Shown: in pieces, positions 15,109-23,556 of the stretch
Numbering within the stretch: position 1 is the first letter of the stretch
How the letters are laid out: every line of letters begins with the position of its first letter
Assembly: GCF_020829665.1 (NCBI RefSeq)
Contig: NZ_JAIVFT010000035.1
Span: 1-44,092, forward strand
Source: Nostoc sp. CHAB 5824
Lineage (GTDB): Bacteria > Cyanobacteriota > Cyanobacteriia > Cyanobacteriales > Nostocaceae
Length of the DNA stretch: 44,092 nucleotides
Direction: 5' to 3'
Made by a program: the position numbers and the translations under genes
Notes under the pieces: generated by a model
Databases searched by the model: none
What the model was told of the DNA's origin: nothing
What the model saw: the letters and a program-made list of their open reading frames with translations, nothing else

Positions 15109-16917
15109 TTATGTTCGCTTTATACGGTTCAATATACGAGTGATTATTTGTGACTTTTTAGCAGTTTTACTTAAACAATCATCAGCACCGATCGCAAATA
15201 TTTGCTCAACAATATCTGCTGATAAATTATCAACCAGAAACAGTACTGGTAAAAATTTCCAGTACGGATCGTTACGTACTACCTGACAAAGTTCAATGCC
15301 ATTAATATGAGGCATTTCCACATCTAAAATTAGCAAATCTGGAGAAAATTCTGTCAGAGTATCCCAGAAGTAGCGTGGATCTTCAAGAGTTTTTAGAGTA
15401 AGTCCTAAAGCTTCTAAAGATTGTTGTATAACAATTAATGCCTGTGGGTCATCGTCTACAACCATGATTCTCGCTTTAGTAATACGACTTTGTTGTAAAA
15501 CTTGGGCCACTGATTCCAAAATTTCATTAGGAGGCATGGATTTTTGCAAAAAAGCACGTCCGCCAGATCGTGCAACCTCTAAGCGTAGGCGAAGCCCGCC
15601 GCAGGCATCGCTAAAATTATTTCGCTCTGTAAAAATTAACACAGGTATTTCTGGCGTTCCCTGGGATAATTCTGTTATTAATTTCAAGCTATCTTTCTGA
15701 ATATCAAGATCAAGTAGCACCACATCGGGGTTTAAAGATGGGATTATACTTCTGGCGGCGGCAATATTAGTAGCAATCTTAACTTGTAGTTCCTGATTCT
15801 CAGCCTCCTTTATCAATTCCTCAACTACTTGTTGATCATTGCTAATTACTAATAGTAGAGTTTGGGTTTGTTCAACTGGGCTTTTTTCTAGCTCTCGTTG
15901 CAACTCCATCAAGAGCTTATCTAAATAAAAACATTTAGCTTGGCTAATAAATTTTTGAGTTTGAAATAAATCTTCTATCTCATTGGCTAATAACGAACCT
16001 TCTGGAAAGCCAAAGCTACCCAAGGAACCAGCTAGCTTGTGAGCTTCTTGCTCTGCTTTTTGCCGCAATTGAGCATCAAGTGTACCTTTTCTTAAAGCAT
16101 CAGCTGCTAGTTTCAATATTGCAATGCGCGAACCAACCTTAGCTTTAAAATTCTCCCGCTCTTGAGTAATGGCTGTTAGTAAAATTTGCTGCTGTTTTAA
16201 ATCTATTTCCGGCTCAGGTTTCGGGCAACTTTGCTCATGAGCTAGAGCTTTTAAACGATAACCCATTCCATAGACAGTTTCTATAAAATCATAATTAGCA
16301 CCTGCTGCTTTTAGCTTTTGCCGTAAACTTTTGATATGAGATTTAATCGTATTTTCTTCAGGTGGATCTTTTTCAGCACTCCAAAGTTGATCTACAATCG
16401 CACTCCGGCTAAAGATGCGCTGGTTGTTGCGTAAAAAAAGGTCTAAAAGACTAAATTCTTTTGCTGTTAAATTTAGAGCAATGTCTGCATAAGTCACTTC
16501 ACAAGTACTAGGATCAAGACGCAAGGCTCCCCATTCTAAAACTGGAGGTAAAGAAGTATTTCCCCGACGTAATAAAGCACGAATACGAGCTGATAACTCT
16601 TGAAAATCAAATGGTTTGACTACATAATCATCTGCTCCGGCATCTAAACCGATAACTTTATCAGTTTTAGTCTCTTTTGCCGTTAAAAGAAGAATCAGCA
16701 TTTGATAACCTGACTGCCGTAATTGCCGACAAAGACTTATGCCATCTAGCTTTGGTAGAACAATATCTAACAAAATCAGGTCATAGTTATAGACATTAAC
16801 CAATTCCCAGCCGGCTTTACCATCAGTAGCAGTATCAACCACATAATTTTGTTTGGTAAGATATCTTGCTACAGCTTGAGCAAGCAAATCATCGTCTTCA
16901 ACCAACAGAATTCTCAT
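15109..16917 (-). CDS. Multi-domain response regulator REC-wHTH-HPt-REC-REC
   Basis: This 602-residue protein combines several signalling domains. Residues 1-120 form a receiver with phospho-acceptor Asp51 (LLDIVLP). Residues about 130-230 form an OmpR/PhoB winged helix (LTAKEFSLLDLFL, IKSHIKSLRQKL, YGMGYRLK). Residues about 255-345 form an HPt-like helical bundle with His293 in AHKLAGSLGSFGF. Residues about 355-475 form a second receiver that looks degenerate (its start LLLVISNDQQ lacks the acidic pair). Residues about 485-600 form a third, intact receiver (IMVVDDDPQ, LLILDVEMP). The protein can thus relay phosphate and bind DNA. A 29-nt repeat adds nine codons to the second receiver. A hybrid kinase gene lies immediately upstream on the same strand. 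Confidence 0.93.
   Translation of the reverse strand: MRILLVEDDDLLAQAVARYLTKQNYVVDTATDGKAGWELVNVYNYDLILLDIVLPKLDGISLCRQLRQSGYQMLILLLTAKETKTDKVIGLDAGADDYVVKPFDFQELSARIRALLRRGNTSLPPVLEWGALRLDPSTCEVTYADIALNLTAKEFSLLDLFLRNNQRIFSRSAIVDQLWSAEKDPPEENTIKSHIKSLRQKLKAAGANYDFIETVYGMGYRLKALAHEQSCPKPEPEIDLKQQQILLTAITQERENFKAKVGSRIAILKLAADALRKGTLDAQLRQKAEQEAHKLAGSLGSFGFPEGSLLANEIEDLFQTQKFISQAKCFYLDKLLMELQRELEKSPVEQTQTLLLVISNDQQVVEELIKEAENQELQVKIATNIAAARSIIPSLNPDVVLLDLDIQKDSLKLITELSQGTPEIPVLIFTERNNFSDACGGLRLRLEVARSGGRAFLQKSMPPNEILESVAQVLQQSRITKARIMVVDDDPQALIVIQQSLEALGLTLKTLEDPRYFWDTLTEFSPDLLILDVEMPHINGIELCQVVRNDPYWKFLPVLFLVDNLSADIVEQIFAIGADDCLSKTAKKSQIITRILNRIKRT
15583..15611 (-). repeat. 29-nt dispersed repeat, copy C, inside the response regulator
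   Basis: Plus-strand copy beginning GCGTAGGCG and ending AGGCATCGC. On the coding strand it encodes DACGGLRLR, and the surrounding protein reads NNFS then LEVARSGG. Removal of 27 nt leaves the frame intact. The peptide is close to DVYDGLRLR from copy A at 6334, because both are read in the same frame and orientation. Confidence 0.8.
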
Positions 16918-17010
16918 GAAAATATTTGCTTATAGAAGTAACCCTGAATGCTGTAATCAAATTTATATAACTTAGGTTATGCCCTTTTCAGCTTTATTAT
17001 GCAAAATTGC

Positions 17011-19245
17011 TCAGATTTTACCAGACATTTTACCTAGGCTGGCAACAACGGCAATTAACTCAGCTGCTCTAACTGGTTTCGCAACATGTAACTGAAACCC
17101 TGCTGCTAATGCCTCCTTGTAATCTTCTATTCTGGCATACCCCGTCAGTGCAACAGCAGGAATCCGCCCGCCTCGTTCTGCTTCAATTTCTCTGATTTTA
17201 CGCATCAGCGCGTAGCCATCCTCGCCTGGCATCCCAATGTCGCTGATCAACACATCTGGATGTAATTCTTCTAGTGCCTCAAGTGCCTGTCTTGTAGAGC
17301 TAAAAGCACTAACTTTTGCTCCAGACTCTTCGAGTACTGCGGTAATCCACTGCCGCACATCCGCCTCGTCATCTACAATCAGCACCCGCAAGTTGGTAAG
17401 GGGGTTGGGGATTGGGGATTGGGGAGAGAAGTGTAAGTTATTCTCTCCTGTCCCTCTGCTCCCCTGCTCCTCTGCTCGTCTGCTTTCTTTTAAAATGGGC
17501 AACTTGACTGTAAATGTTGCACCTTGCCCTATTCCTTGGCTTTGGGCTTGGATTGTGCCACCATGCAGTTCTACCACATGACGGGCGATCGCTAGCCCTA
17601 AACCTAGTCCTTTATCTGACCGAGTATGACTACTATCTGCTTGGCAAAAGCGCTCAAATACGTAAGGTAAAAATTCAGCACTGATACCCTTACCCGTATC
17701 ACTGACTTGAATTTGAACATAGTTAAAAATTGAGGGTTGGGAAAACTCTTCGCCACTCCCTACTCCCCACTTCCTATTCCCCACTTCCTTTGACAACCGC
17801 ACCTTAATTCGTCCGTCGTTGGGTGTAAATTTAATTGCATTGGTGAGTAGATTTAACACAACTTGTTGCAAGCGATCTGAATCACCCGAAATTTTTTCTA
17901 TTGAAGTATCAAGTATAGTTTCAATTTGAATACTCTTAGCATCTGCCAGTGATTGTACAACCTCGATCGCGGCTGTAATTACTTCTACTAAATCTACCAA
18001 ATCAATGGAGAGTGAAAGTTCTCCTCTAACAATCCGCGAAATATCAAGTAAGTCTTCAATAAGTTGCATTTGCAAATTAGCATTGCGTTCAATTATCTCC
18101 AATGCAAGAGTTACTTTAGCTTCATCTAGCGCACCCGTTTGCAACATCCCAGCCCAACCGATAATTGCAGTCATGGGGGTACGTAATTCATGAGATACTA
18201 TTGCTAAAAATTCGTCTTTGGAACGGTTTGCAGCTTCTGCTGCACTTTGTGCTGCTTCGCTAACGGCACGTGCGGCTTGTTCTCGTAGCAGCAGTTGCTC
18301 TTTTTCTTCTTCAACTTGTTTGCGCTCAGTAATATCTTGCATAATTTTAGAGAAGCCGCGCAGATTTCCATTTTCATCTCGTAAAGGTGTGATTACACAA
18401 TGCGCCCAGAAAAATGTACCATCCTTACGGAGATACCAACGATTTTCTTTAGAAAAACCCTCAGTTACGGCTTTTGTTAATACTTGTTGTGGTTGTCCAC
18501 GCTCGATTGCTTCTGGTGAAAAAATTCGCTCAAAAGGTTGACCAATGATTTCTGCTTCTTGATAGCCTAAAATACGCTCGGCTCCAATGTTCCAACTGGC
18601 AAAGTTACCGTTTGGATCTAACATAAAAATTGCGTAATTAGTTACTCCTTCTACTAGCAATCGATAACGTTCTTCGCTTTGACGCAGACTGTCTTGAATT
18701 TGACGTAGAGACTCGTAATTTTGCTGGGCGGCTCGCGCGTTTTTCTGAGCTTGCGATCGCGCCTGGCGCAGTGCGGAGTTAAGTGAGCTGATTAACACTG
18801 CTACCAGCACAAACTGAACCAACCCTATTACACTGAACCCAGTAACAGCCAGAGAATAATAAGGGGGCAAAAGGAAGTAGGCGCAGACTAGAGCAGACAA
18901 AAAAGTTGCCAATAGCCCTGGGTTGAAACCACCATACCAGGAACTAACCATGACAGCAGCTAAAAACAGTGGGTAAATATAATTCAGCCTATGTAGCTGC
19001 CATAGAAGCAGTGTCAGCAGTAAAGCTAGCAAAACCGTTAAGAATGCAATGCTATAGCCTTGTAGTTGCGATCGCGTAGCGTCTCCGTAGGAGAATCGCC
19101 AAAGGCGGGGCGTTGGCATTTGCGTTCGCGTCTCTGAAAGAGAAGCCTCTCGTAGAGAAGCGGTAGCGAGTCTTCGAGCGTCAGCCTCTCGTTGGCGCAG
19201 CCTCTCCGATAGGAGAAGAGAAGCCCATCGTGTCAATCTCCACAT
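17011..19245 (-). CDS. Hybrid histidine kinase (DUF4118-like TM, PAS, HisKA, HATPase, REC)
   Basis: This 744-residue protein has several hydrophobic helices (about residues 68-170) resembling DUF4118, then a short coiled segment, a PAS/PAC domain (about 190-310), a HisKA domain with His352 in SHELRTP, an HATPase_c domain (about 455-605, NLLTNAIKF and GLGLGLAIA) and a C-terminal receiver (from about 618) with Asp669. It can autophosphorylate and pass phosphate internally, and could hand it to an HPt domain such as that of the neighbouring 602-residue regulator. Residues about 7-53 are encoded by stacked dispersed repeats rather than family sequence, and two low-complexity tracts interrupt the catalytic half. 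The start at 19245 lacks a clear Shine-Dalgarno, so the true start could differ. Confidence 0.92.
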   Translation of the reverse strand: MWRLTRWASLLLSERLRQREADARRLATASLREASLSETRTQMPTPRLWRFSYGDATRSQLQGYSIAFLTVLLALLLTLLLWQLHRLNYIYPLFLAAVMVSSWYGGFNPGLLATFLSALVCAYFLLPPYYSLAVTGFSVIGLVQFVLVAVLISSLNSALRQARSQAQKNARAAQQNYESLRQIQDSLRQSEERYRLLVEGVTNYAIFMLDPNGNFASWNIGAERILGYQEAEIIGQPFERIFSPEAIERGQPQQVLTKAVTEGFSKENRWYLRKDGTFFWAHCVITPLRDENGNLRGFSKIMQDITERKQVEEEKEQLLLREQAARAVSEAAQSAAEAANRSKDEFLAIVSHELRTPMTAIIGWAGMLQTGALDEAKVTLALEIIERNANLQMQLIEDLLDISRIVRGELSLSIDLVDLVEVITAAIEVVQSLADAKSIQIETILDTSIEKISGDSDRLQQVVLNLLTNAIKFTPNDGRIKVRLSKEVGNRKWGVGSGEEFSQPSIFNYVQIQVSDTGKGISAEFLPYVFERFCQADSSHTRSDKGLGLGLAIARHVVELHGGTIQAQSQGIGQGATFTVKLPILKESRRAEEQGSRGTGENNLHFSPQSPIPNPLTNLRVLIVDDEADVRQWITAVLEESGAKVSAFSSTRQALEALEELHPDVLISDIGMPGEDGYALMRKIREIEAERGGRIPAVALTGYARIEDYKEALAAGFQLHVAKPVRAAELIAVVASLGKMSGKI
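17396..17490. repeat. Low-complexity tract in the hybrid kinase linker
   Basis: A tract of repeated GGGGATTGGGGA and TGCTCCCCTGCTCC-like units separates the HATPase domain from the receiver and encodes a Ser/Gly/Pro/Asn-rich linker. A shorter similar tract (about 17755-17790) splits a loop within the HATPase domain. Comparable G/C-skewed units occur near 28100, 30055 and 43735. Confidence 0.65.
19071..19228 (-). repeat. Stacked short repeats encoding the kinase N-terminus
   Basis: About 155 bp consist of consecutive short motifs such as GCGTAGCGTCTCCGTAGG, GCGTCTCTGAAAGAGAAGCC and CTCTCGTAGAGAAGCGG, several of them self-complementary. They encode a Leu/Arg/Ala/Ser-rich stretch between MWRLTRW and SQLQGYSIAF, where family sequence resumes. 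The block keeps the frame open. It looks like successive insertion of small repeats into one site. Confidence 0.65.
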
Positions 19246-19423
19246 TTTCTACTACTTTTGGTTATGCCATCTGTTTATTAAACTTCTACTCTAGTTTTCC
19301 ACTTTCAAGTTTTACCATTAAAAATTAATCTTCAAAGGATGGTAGTTTTAAACAATACCCCTCATTACATTGGAAAAATTAAAGCACTAAGTAATAATAA
19401 TTTAAAACAGGAAGATAATAACG

Positions 19424-19795
19424 ATGACCTCTAAGCAAATCTTAGTTATTGATGATGAAGATGACATCCGTCAATTGATTCAGACTTGTCTAGAAATAAT
19501 GGGGGGCTGGAAGGTATTGACTGCTACTTCAGGTAATCAAGGATTATTCTTAGCTCAGTCATCTCAACCCGATGCTATCCTTTTGGACGTAATGATGCCT
19601 GATATGGATGGTTTGACAACTTTTCAAAAACTACAGGCTAATCAAACAACTAAACATATACCTGTGATTTTGCTTACAGCAAGAGGACGTAGTAATGACA
19701 AAAGCCTATTTAATAATCTAGGTGTTAGAGGCATAATCAGTAAACCATTTAATCCTCAGAAACTAGCTGTTCAAGTAGCAGCAGCCCTCAGCTAA
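19424..19795 (+). CDS. Single-domain response regulator (CheY-like)
   Basis: This 123-residue protein is one receiver domain: the acidic pair is at Asp10/Asp11 (VIDDEDD), the phospho-acceptor is Asp55 in ILLDVMMPD, a Thr sits in LLTARG, and the conserved Lys is in SKPFNP near residue 106. It has no output domain and probably acts by protein contact or as a phosphate carrier or sink in a relay. It is divergent from the hybrid kinase across 178 bp, which fits a shared phosphorelay. The start has GGAAG about 10 nt upstream. Confidence 0.93.
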   Translation: MTSKQILVIDDEDDIRQLIQTCLEIMGGWKVLTATSGNQGLFLAQSSQPDAILLDVMMPDMDGLTTFQKLQANQTTKHIPVILLTARGRSNDKSLFNNLGVRGIISKPFNPQKLAVQVAAALS

Positions 19796-20329
19796 AGTAT
19801 ATTACAAAATCTGCTATTTCCAGTTTAGGAACGTGAATTAAATAAAATGCAAAACTTCATCTTGTATCTAACTTCCCTCTCCTTTATAAGGAGAGGGATT
19901 GAGGGTGAGGTAAGCCAAGGATATAAATTGTATGTTATTTAAGTCTTATTCCTTAGCTATTCCTAAATGTAATACTATAGCACTCCTAAGTTATTTGTGA
20001 AACTTAGATCCCAGAGATAAAATTCTTGTAGTCTCTCTACTTTAGGGTAGATTTGCTTGGAAAAAAAGGTCTATCTATAGTTTTAGTAGTCTCTTTCTTA
20101 AGTTGTAGCTTTTTCCGAAAATACATATCCTCCACTAGTTTTCCACTTTTACTCTCTAATTTAGAACTAAATCAATAAATATTAGTTTTGAATTTAAGAT
20201 AAATTCTTTTCAGTAAAATAACTAATATTTCAAAAAGTAAATACATTGATTGGTGAGTTTTATTATATAGATGAAATCAAACTCTAATTTTTTGTATTTA
20301 CTTAAAATATCTACGGAGTATAGTATATT
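19796..20329. other. Spacer with one hairpin repeat
   Basis: This AT-rich spacer holds a 10-bp hairpin (19875-19897) followed by GATTGAGGGTGAGG, a common Nostoc-type repeat. I see no gene. ACGGAG about 13 nt before 20330 may be the ribosome binding site of the DUF3611 gene. Confidence 0.6.
19875..19897. repeat. Hairpin repeat CCCTCTCCTT/AAGGAGAGGG
   Basis: A perfect 10-bp inverted repeat with a 3-nt loop lies 80 bp after the receiver gene. No T-run follows, so it is more likely part of a dispersed repeat than a classical terminator, though it could block RNA decay. Confidence 0.65.
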
Positions 20330-20899
20330 ATGATAAATAATTTAGAATCACTTTCACATCCACCAAGCAAGCAAAAATTTGCTGCTACATTGCGTTTAGT
20401 AAGTCGAATTAGTTTTTGGGTACAATTAGTACTTGGTGGTATTTCTGGCATCGCTATATTGCTGGCGTGTTTTAGCCGTAACATTACTACTCAGACAAGC
20501 AATGCAGGCATAGGGTTTGGGATATTTTTGGCTATTGTTGGTATTTTATTGCTGTGCTTTCGAGTATATTGGGCTTTACGCTATAGAAAATTAGCTAAAC
20601 TTTTACAAACACCAAATTCTCAAAACCATCCCAATAAGGAAGACGTAATTCAAAATTTACGAATTGGTTTAATTGTAAGTTTGGTAGGGTTATTAATAGC
20701 TTTTATTGCTTCTGAAGTGACGGTTTCAATCATTTTGGGTAAAGCAGTAGCACAACCTCAAGGTGTTGCAATTTATCAGCCAGAGAATGTAATTCGTTCA
20801 CTAGACATTTTTGTAATGCTAGCAAACGTCAATATGATTGGCGCTCACTTTTTTGGGGGAGTTATTTCTCTAGGTCTACTTTATTGGTTAGAAGAGTAA
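20330..20899 (+). CDS. DUF3611 family membrane protein
   Basis: This 189-residue protein has four predicted membrane helices (about residues 28-50, 60-82, 108-135 and 160-186). The soluble start LSHPPSKQKFAATLRLVSRI and the segment FWVQLVLGGISGIAILLACF are typical of the cyanobacterial/plastid DUF3611 family, whose members are thought to reside in chloroplast or thylakoid/envelope membranes. The loop between helices 2 and 3 is polar (YRKLAKLLQTPNSQ). The biochemical function is unknown. The gene stands alone with long spacers on both sides. Confidence 0.88.
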   Translation: MINNLESLSHPPSKQKFAATLRLVSRISFWVQLVLGGISGIAILLACFSRNITTQTSNAGIGFGIFLAIVGILLLCFRVYWALRYRKLAKLLQTPNSQNHPNKEDVIQNLRIGLIVSLVGLLIAFIASEVTVSIILGKAVAQPQGVAIYQPENVIRSLDIFVMLANVNMIGAHFFGGVISLGLLYWLEE

Positions 20900-21215
20900 T
20901 AGGCACAGTATTGATTTGATTTTGCCAGCTATGGTTATAGAAGTACTAACCTATATCTAAAGTAGTATTTGCCAAATGTATTACAATTCTGCTCGACATT
21001 TCCACCATTGAGATTTAACCTCAAAATACAGACAGTCTGTTTTCATTCTCCTCTTTTGGTTGAGCATCTCAACTTTACCTAAAATACATAATCAATAATT
21101 TGGATTATTACAAAAAAAGTTAGACACTAACTAAGAGTATTCTCTAATCTCTCACTAGATGTCACTATTTGAATTTTCAAATAATAAGCAAAGATGAAAA
21201 TGTCAGGAGGTATTT
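20900..21215. other. Spacer, no gene seen
   Basis: About 315 bp of AT-rich sequence without a supported frame or structured repeat. The right end carries a good Shine-Dalgarno (CAGGAGGTA, about 21203-21211) for the exported-protein gene at 21216. Confidence 0.55.
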
Positions 21216-21860
21216 ATGTACAAGTTAAATTGTTCTTCTTTAAAAGAAGTTGGATTGGTAGGAACAATTTTTGGAACTCTGCTAGTCGGATTCTCTGCAA
21301 TTACTCAATCAGCAGTAGCACAGCCGCGAATTTCCCAAATTAATCCTTGCCCTAGTATTTTCTACGAAGAACCACACCGTAATCGAGTTATGGTTCCAGC
21401 AGGATGTCCACCGAATGCTGCAACTTTAAGATTCGGAGGACAACAAGGAACTACTAGTTCCCAGAGTATTATGGTTCCTGCCTATCCTATGAATGGAAGA
21501 CGCATAAATGTTATACAACCACCTGCTCCAGAAAGTCGGCAAAGTGCGATTGCAACTATTGCACCAACAGCAGGTACAGTCGATGTGAAATTGAAAAATA
21601 ACACTAACGCTAATATCTCTTATCAAGCAATTGGTCAGACCCAACCTCGATATCTTGCAGGTGGACAAGAATTTGTCTTACGAAACTTACCAACACCTAT
21701 CAGTATTACCTTGGTACGTCAAGATGGTGGACTGCTAAAAGTTATGCCCACCTCTACTTCTCAAGGGACACTCGCAGTCTCGTTAGATGAAACAACCAAT
21801 TTCGATGACAATCAAGGCGTGTTGAGAATTCAAAAAGATGGTCAAGTCTTTTTGAATTAA
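21216..21860 (+). CDS. Exported hypothetical protein
   Basis: This 214-residue protein has a signal peptide (residues about 12-35: LVGTIFGTLLVGFSAITQSA, cleavage likely near VAQP). The mature part contains CPSIFYEEPHRNRVMVPAGCP, with two Cys that could form a disulfide, then a proline-rich linker. A beta-rich C-terminal half follows, including VDVKLKNNTNANISYQAIGQ and RYLAGGQEFVLRNLPTPISI. It resembles cyanobacterial secreted proteins of unknown function. The strong AGGAGGT before the ATG supports the start. The next gene also encodes an exported protein, 183 bp downstream. Confidence 0.75.
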   Translation: MYKLNCSSLKEVGLVGTIFGTLLVGFSAITQSAVAQPRISQINPCPSIFYEEPHRNRVMVPAGCPPNAATLRFGGQQGTTSSQSIMVPAYPMNGRRINVIQPPAPESRQSAIATIAPTAGTVDVKLKNNTNANISYQAIGQTQPRYLAGGQEFVLRNLPTPISITLVRQDGGLLKVMPTSTSQGTLAVSLDETTNFDDNQGVLRIQKDGQVFLN

Positions 21861-22043
21861 TATAATTCACCGCAGAAATGTTGAACGCCTTAAAACGCTG
21901 ATTACAACGAATAAAAAGTTTTTTGATCGTTCAAGAATATCAGGTTCAATTGAAGACTCATCATTATAACTGACGTAAAAGCTTTTGAATAATAAGTCAT
22001 TATCTGAACTTGATAATTAGTCAACCCAAATGGAGATTTTGAA

Positions 22044-22847
22044 ATGGTTAACTTTATTCAAACTAAATGGAGTTCTAAAGGAACTATTGCTCTAGCAATA
22101 TCTGCAATGCTGCTTGGAAGTTGTACCAACAACTTAGATCAACAGGCCGGAGTACCAGAAACCAATGTGACTACAGAAGAAGTCGCAGATAATACAAACG
22201 AACTAATTGGTAAAACTGTAACAATTAGAAGTACACCCATCAGAAAATTGGGGCCGTCAACTTTCACAATTGCCGATAAGCAATTTTTTAATGCTAAACC
22301 AATTTTAGTTGTAAATGCTTCGGGTAAAACTTTCACTCTGCCTACTGACCCAAATACACCAATTCAAGCGACAGGCCCAGTTCGTAACTTTGTGATTGCA
22401 GATATTAATCGAGATTATAACTTGGGCCTAGATCCAAACTTGTACAAAGAGTACGAAACCCAACCTGCAATTATCGCCCAATCAATTGCACTTGCTCCTA
22501 AACCAGGTGAACTTACCACAAACCCTCAACTATACTACGGTAAAAATTTGGCAGTGACAGGTGAGGTGGAAAACATCAGAAATACCAATTCCTTCACCTT
22601 AGACGAAGACAAATTATTTGGTGGACAAGACTTATTAGTGATCCGCGCCGGTACTCCCAAAGGAACTGTCAATGAAGGTGAGAAAGTTGCAGTCACGGGT
22701 GTGTTGCGTCCGTTTGTTGTAGTTGAACTAGAACGGGATTACGACCTTAAATGGGATTTAACCTTACAAAAGCAGCTAGAAGCAGAATACAGAAATAAAC
22801 CTGTGTTAGTTGCAACAGAGGTATATCCCTCAGCAATTCCGCAATAA
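22044..22847 (+). CDS. Predicted lipoprotein with two homologous beta-rich repeats
   Basis: This 267-residue protein has a lipobox (LLGSC, Cys27). The mature part holds two copies of a module of about 100 residues. Copy 1 (about 55-155) begins GKTVTIRSTPIRKL and includes FVIADINRDYNLGLDP. Copy 2 (about 165-265) begins GKNLAVTGEVENIRN and includes FVVVELERDYDLKWDL. Each ends in an alpha segment followed by PAIIAQSI or PVLVATEV. The strand pattern recalls OB-fold stress lipoproteins, but I cannot name the family. The start has GGAGATTTTGAA upstream. It is probably periplasmic or membrane-attached; the role is unknown. Confidence 0.75.
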   Translation: MVNFIQTKWSSKGTIALAISAMLLGSCTNNLDQQAGVPETNVTTEEVADNTNELIGKTVTIRSTPIRKLGPSTFTIADKQFFNAKPILVVNASGKTFTLPTDPNTPIQATGPVRNFVIADINRDYNLGLDPNLYKEYETQPAIIAQSIALAPKPGELTTNPQLYYGKNLAVTGEVENIRNTNSFTLDEDKLFGGQDLLVIRAGTPKGTVNEGEKVAVTGVLRPFVVVELERDYDLKWDLTLQKQLEAEYRNKPVLVATEVYPSAIPQ

Positions 22848-22985
22848 GGTATTCTACAGCATTGTCTATCAGGAAAGCTTTTCATAAATAGCCTCAAGAT
22901 AAATAAGAACAAGGCAATGAATGACAATTATTAAAGGGGAAATTTCTTCCAGGCCTTAGGTCAAGCAGGGGTATTAGTTTTCCTG

Positions 22986-22999
22986 GTAGCGATCGCTAC
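22986..22999. repeat. HIP1 site extended to a 14-bp palindrome
   Basis: GTAGCGATCGCTAC contains the cyanobacterial HIP1 octamer and is palindromic over 14 bp. It lies between the convergent lipoprotein and cupin genes and could form a small hairpin at their 3' ends. Confidence 0.5.
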
Positions 23000-23015
23000 T
23001 AATCCATGTTACTAG

Positions 23016-23474
23016 TTAGTTAAATCGACACGATTGCTCTATAGTGGGAGTCTCTTCGAGTTGTACCATTATCAGAACAGCTGGCGCATCGCCTACTGTT
23101 CCAGATAAGTGGCCCTTATGACCTTGCGCGTCCGCTTTCGTACCCTGGTCTTCTCCAAATGAAATTTCTCCAGGGCCCATCTCAACTCGCTGGCCATCCA
23201 TAGTCTCCACAAACCAGCGTCCCGACAGTGGGATGACCCACTGGGGTTTCGGGTTCTCATGCCAGTTGCCAACCCATCCCACGGGTAGCACAGTAAAGGT
23301 GATTGTGGCACCGGACTGCTTCAAATGAGAAAGCCACTGAGGTGAAGTATCCGGCGCTATGCCTTTTTGCATGAAGTCTGCAATTTGACAACGAGACTGG
23401 TGACTTATACCGTTGTGGTCAGTCCAGACGTGCCAATAGTCAATTGTTGGCTTATGTGATGAGTTATTCTGCAT
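23016..23474 (-). CDS. Cupin-fold protein
   Basis: This 152-residue soluble protein has a cupin-like core. Residues about 58-110 include VGNWHENPKPQWVIPLSGRW and FVETMDGQRVEMGPGEISFG, followed by GTKADAQGHKGHLSG. The His in NWHENP and the later histidines fit the metal ligands of cupin motifs 1 and 2, although the spacing is not textbook. Such proteins bind metal and small ligands; many are dioxygenases, isomerases or stress sensors. The substrate cannot be inferred. It lies 82 bp downstream of the GH15 gene on the same strand, so co-transcription is possible. Confidence 0.8.
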   Translation of the reverse strand: MQNNSSHKPTIDYWHVWTDHNGISHQSRCQIADFMQKGIAPDTSPQWLSHLKQSGATITFTVLPVGWVGNWHENPKPQWVIPLSGRWFVETMDGQRVEMGPGEISFGEDQGTKADAQGHKGHLSGTVGDAPAVLIMVQLEETPTIEQSCRFN

Positions 23475-23556
23475 AAAAATGGCTCTCTTAAATTATGCGG
23501 TTATGTTACGGCATTGCTAATTGATGTATTTTCGAGCAGGAATTATTAACAACTAA

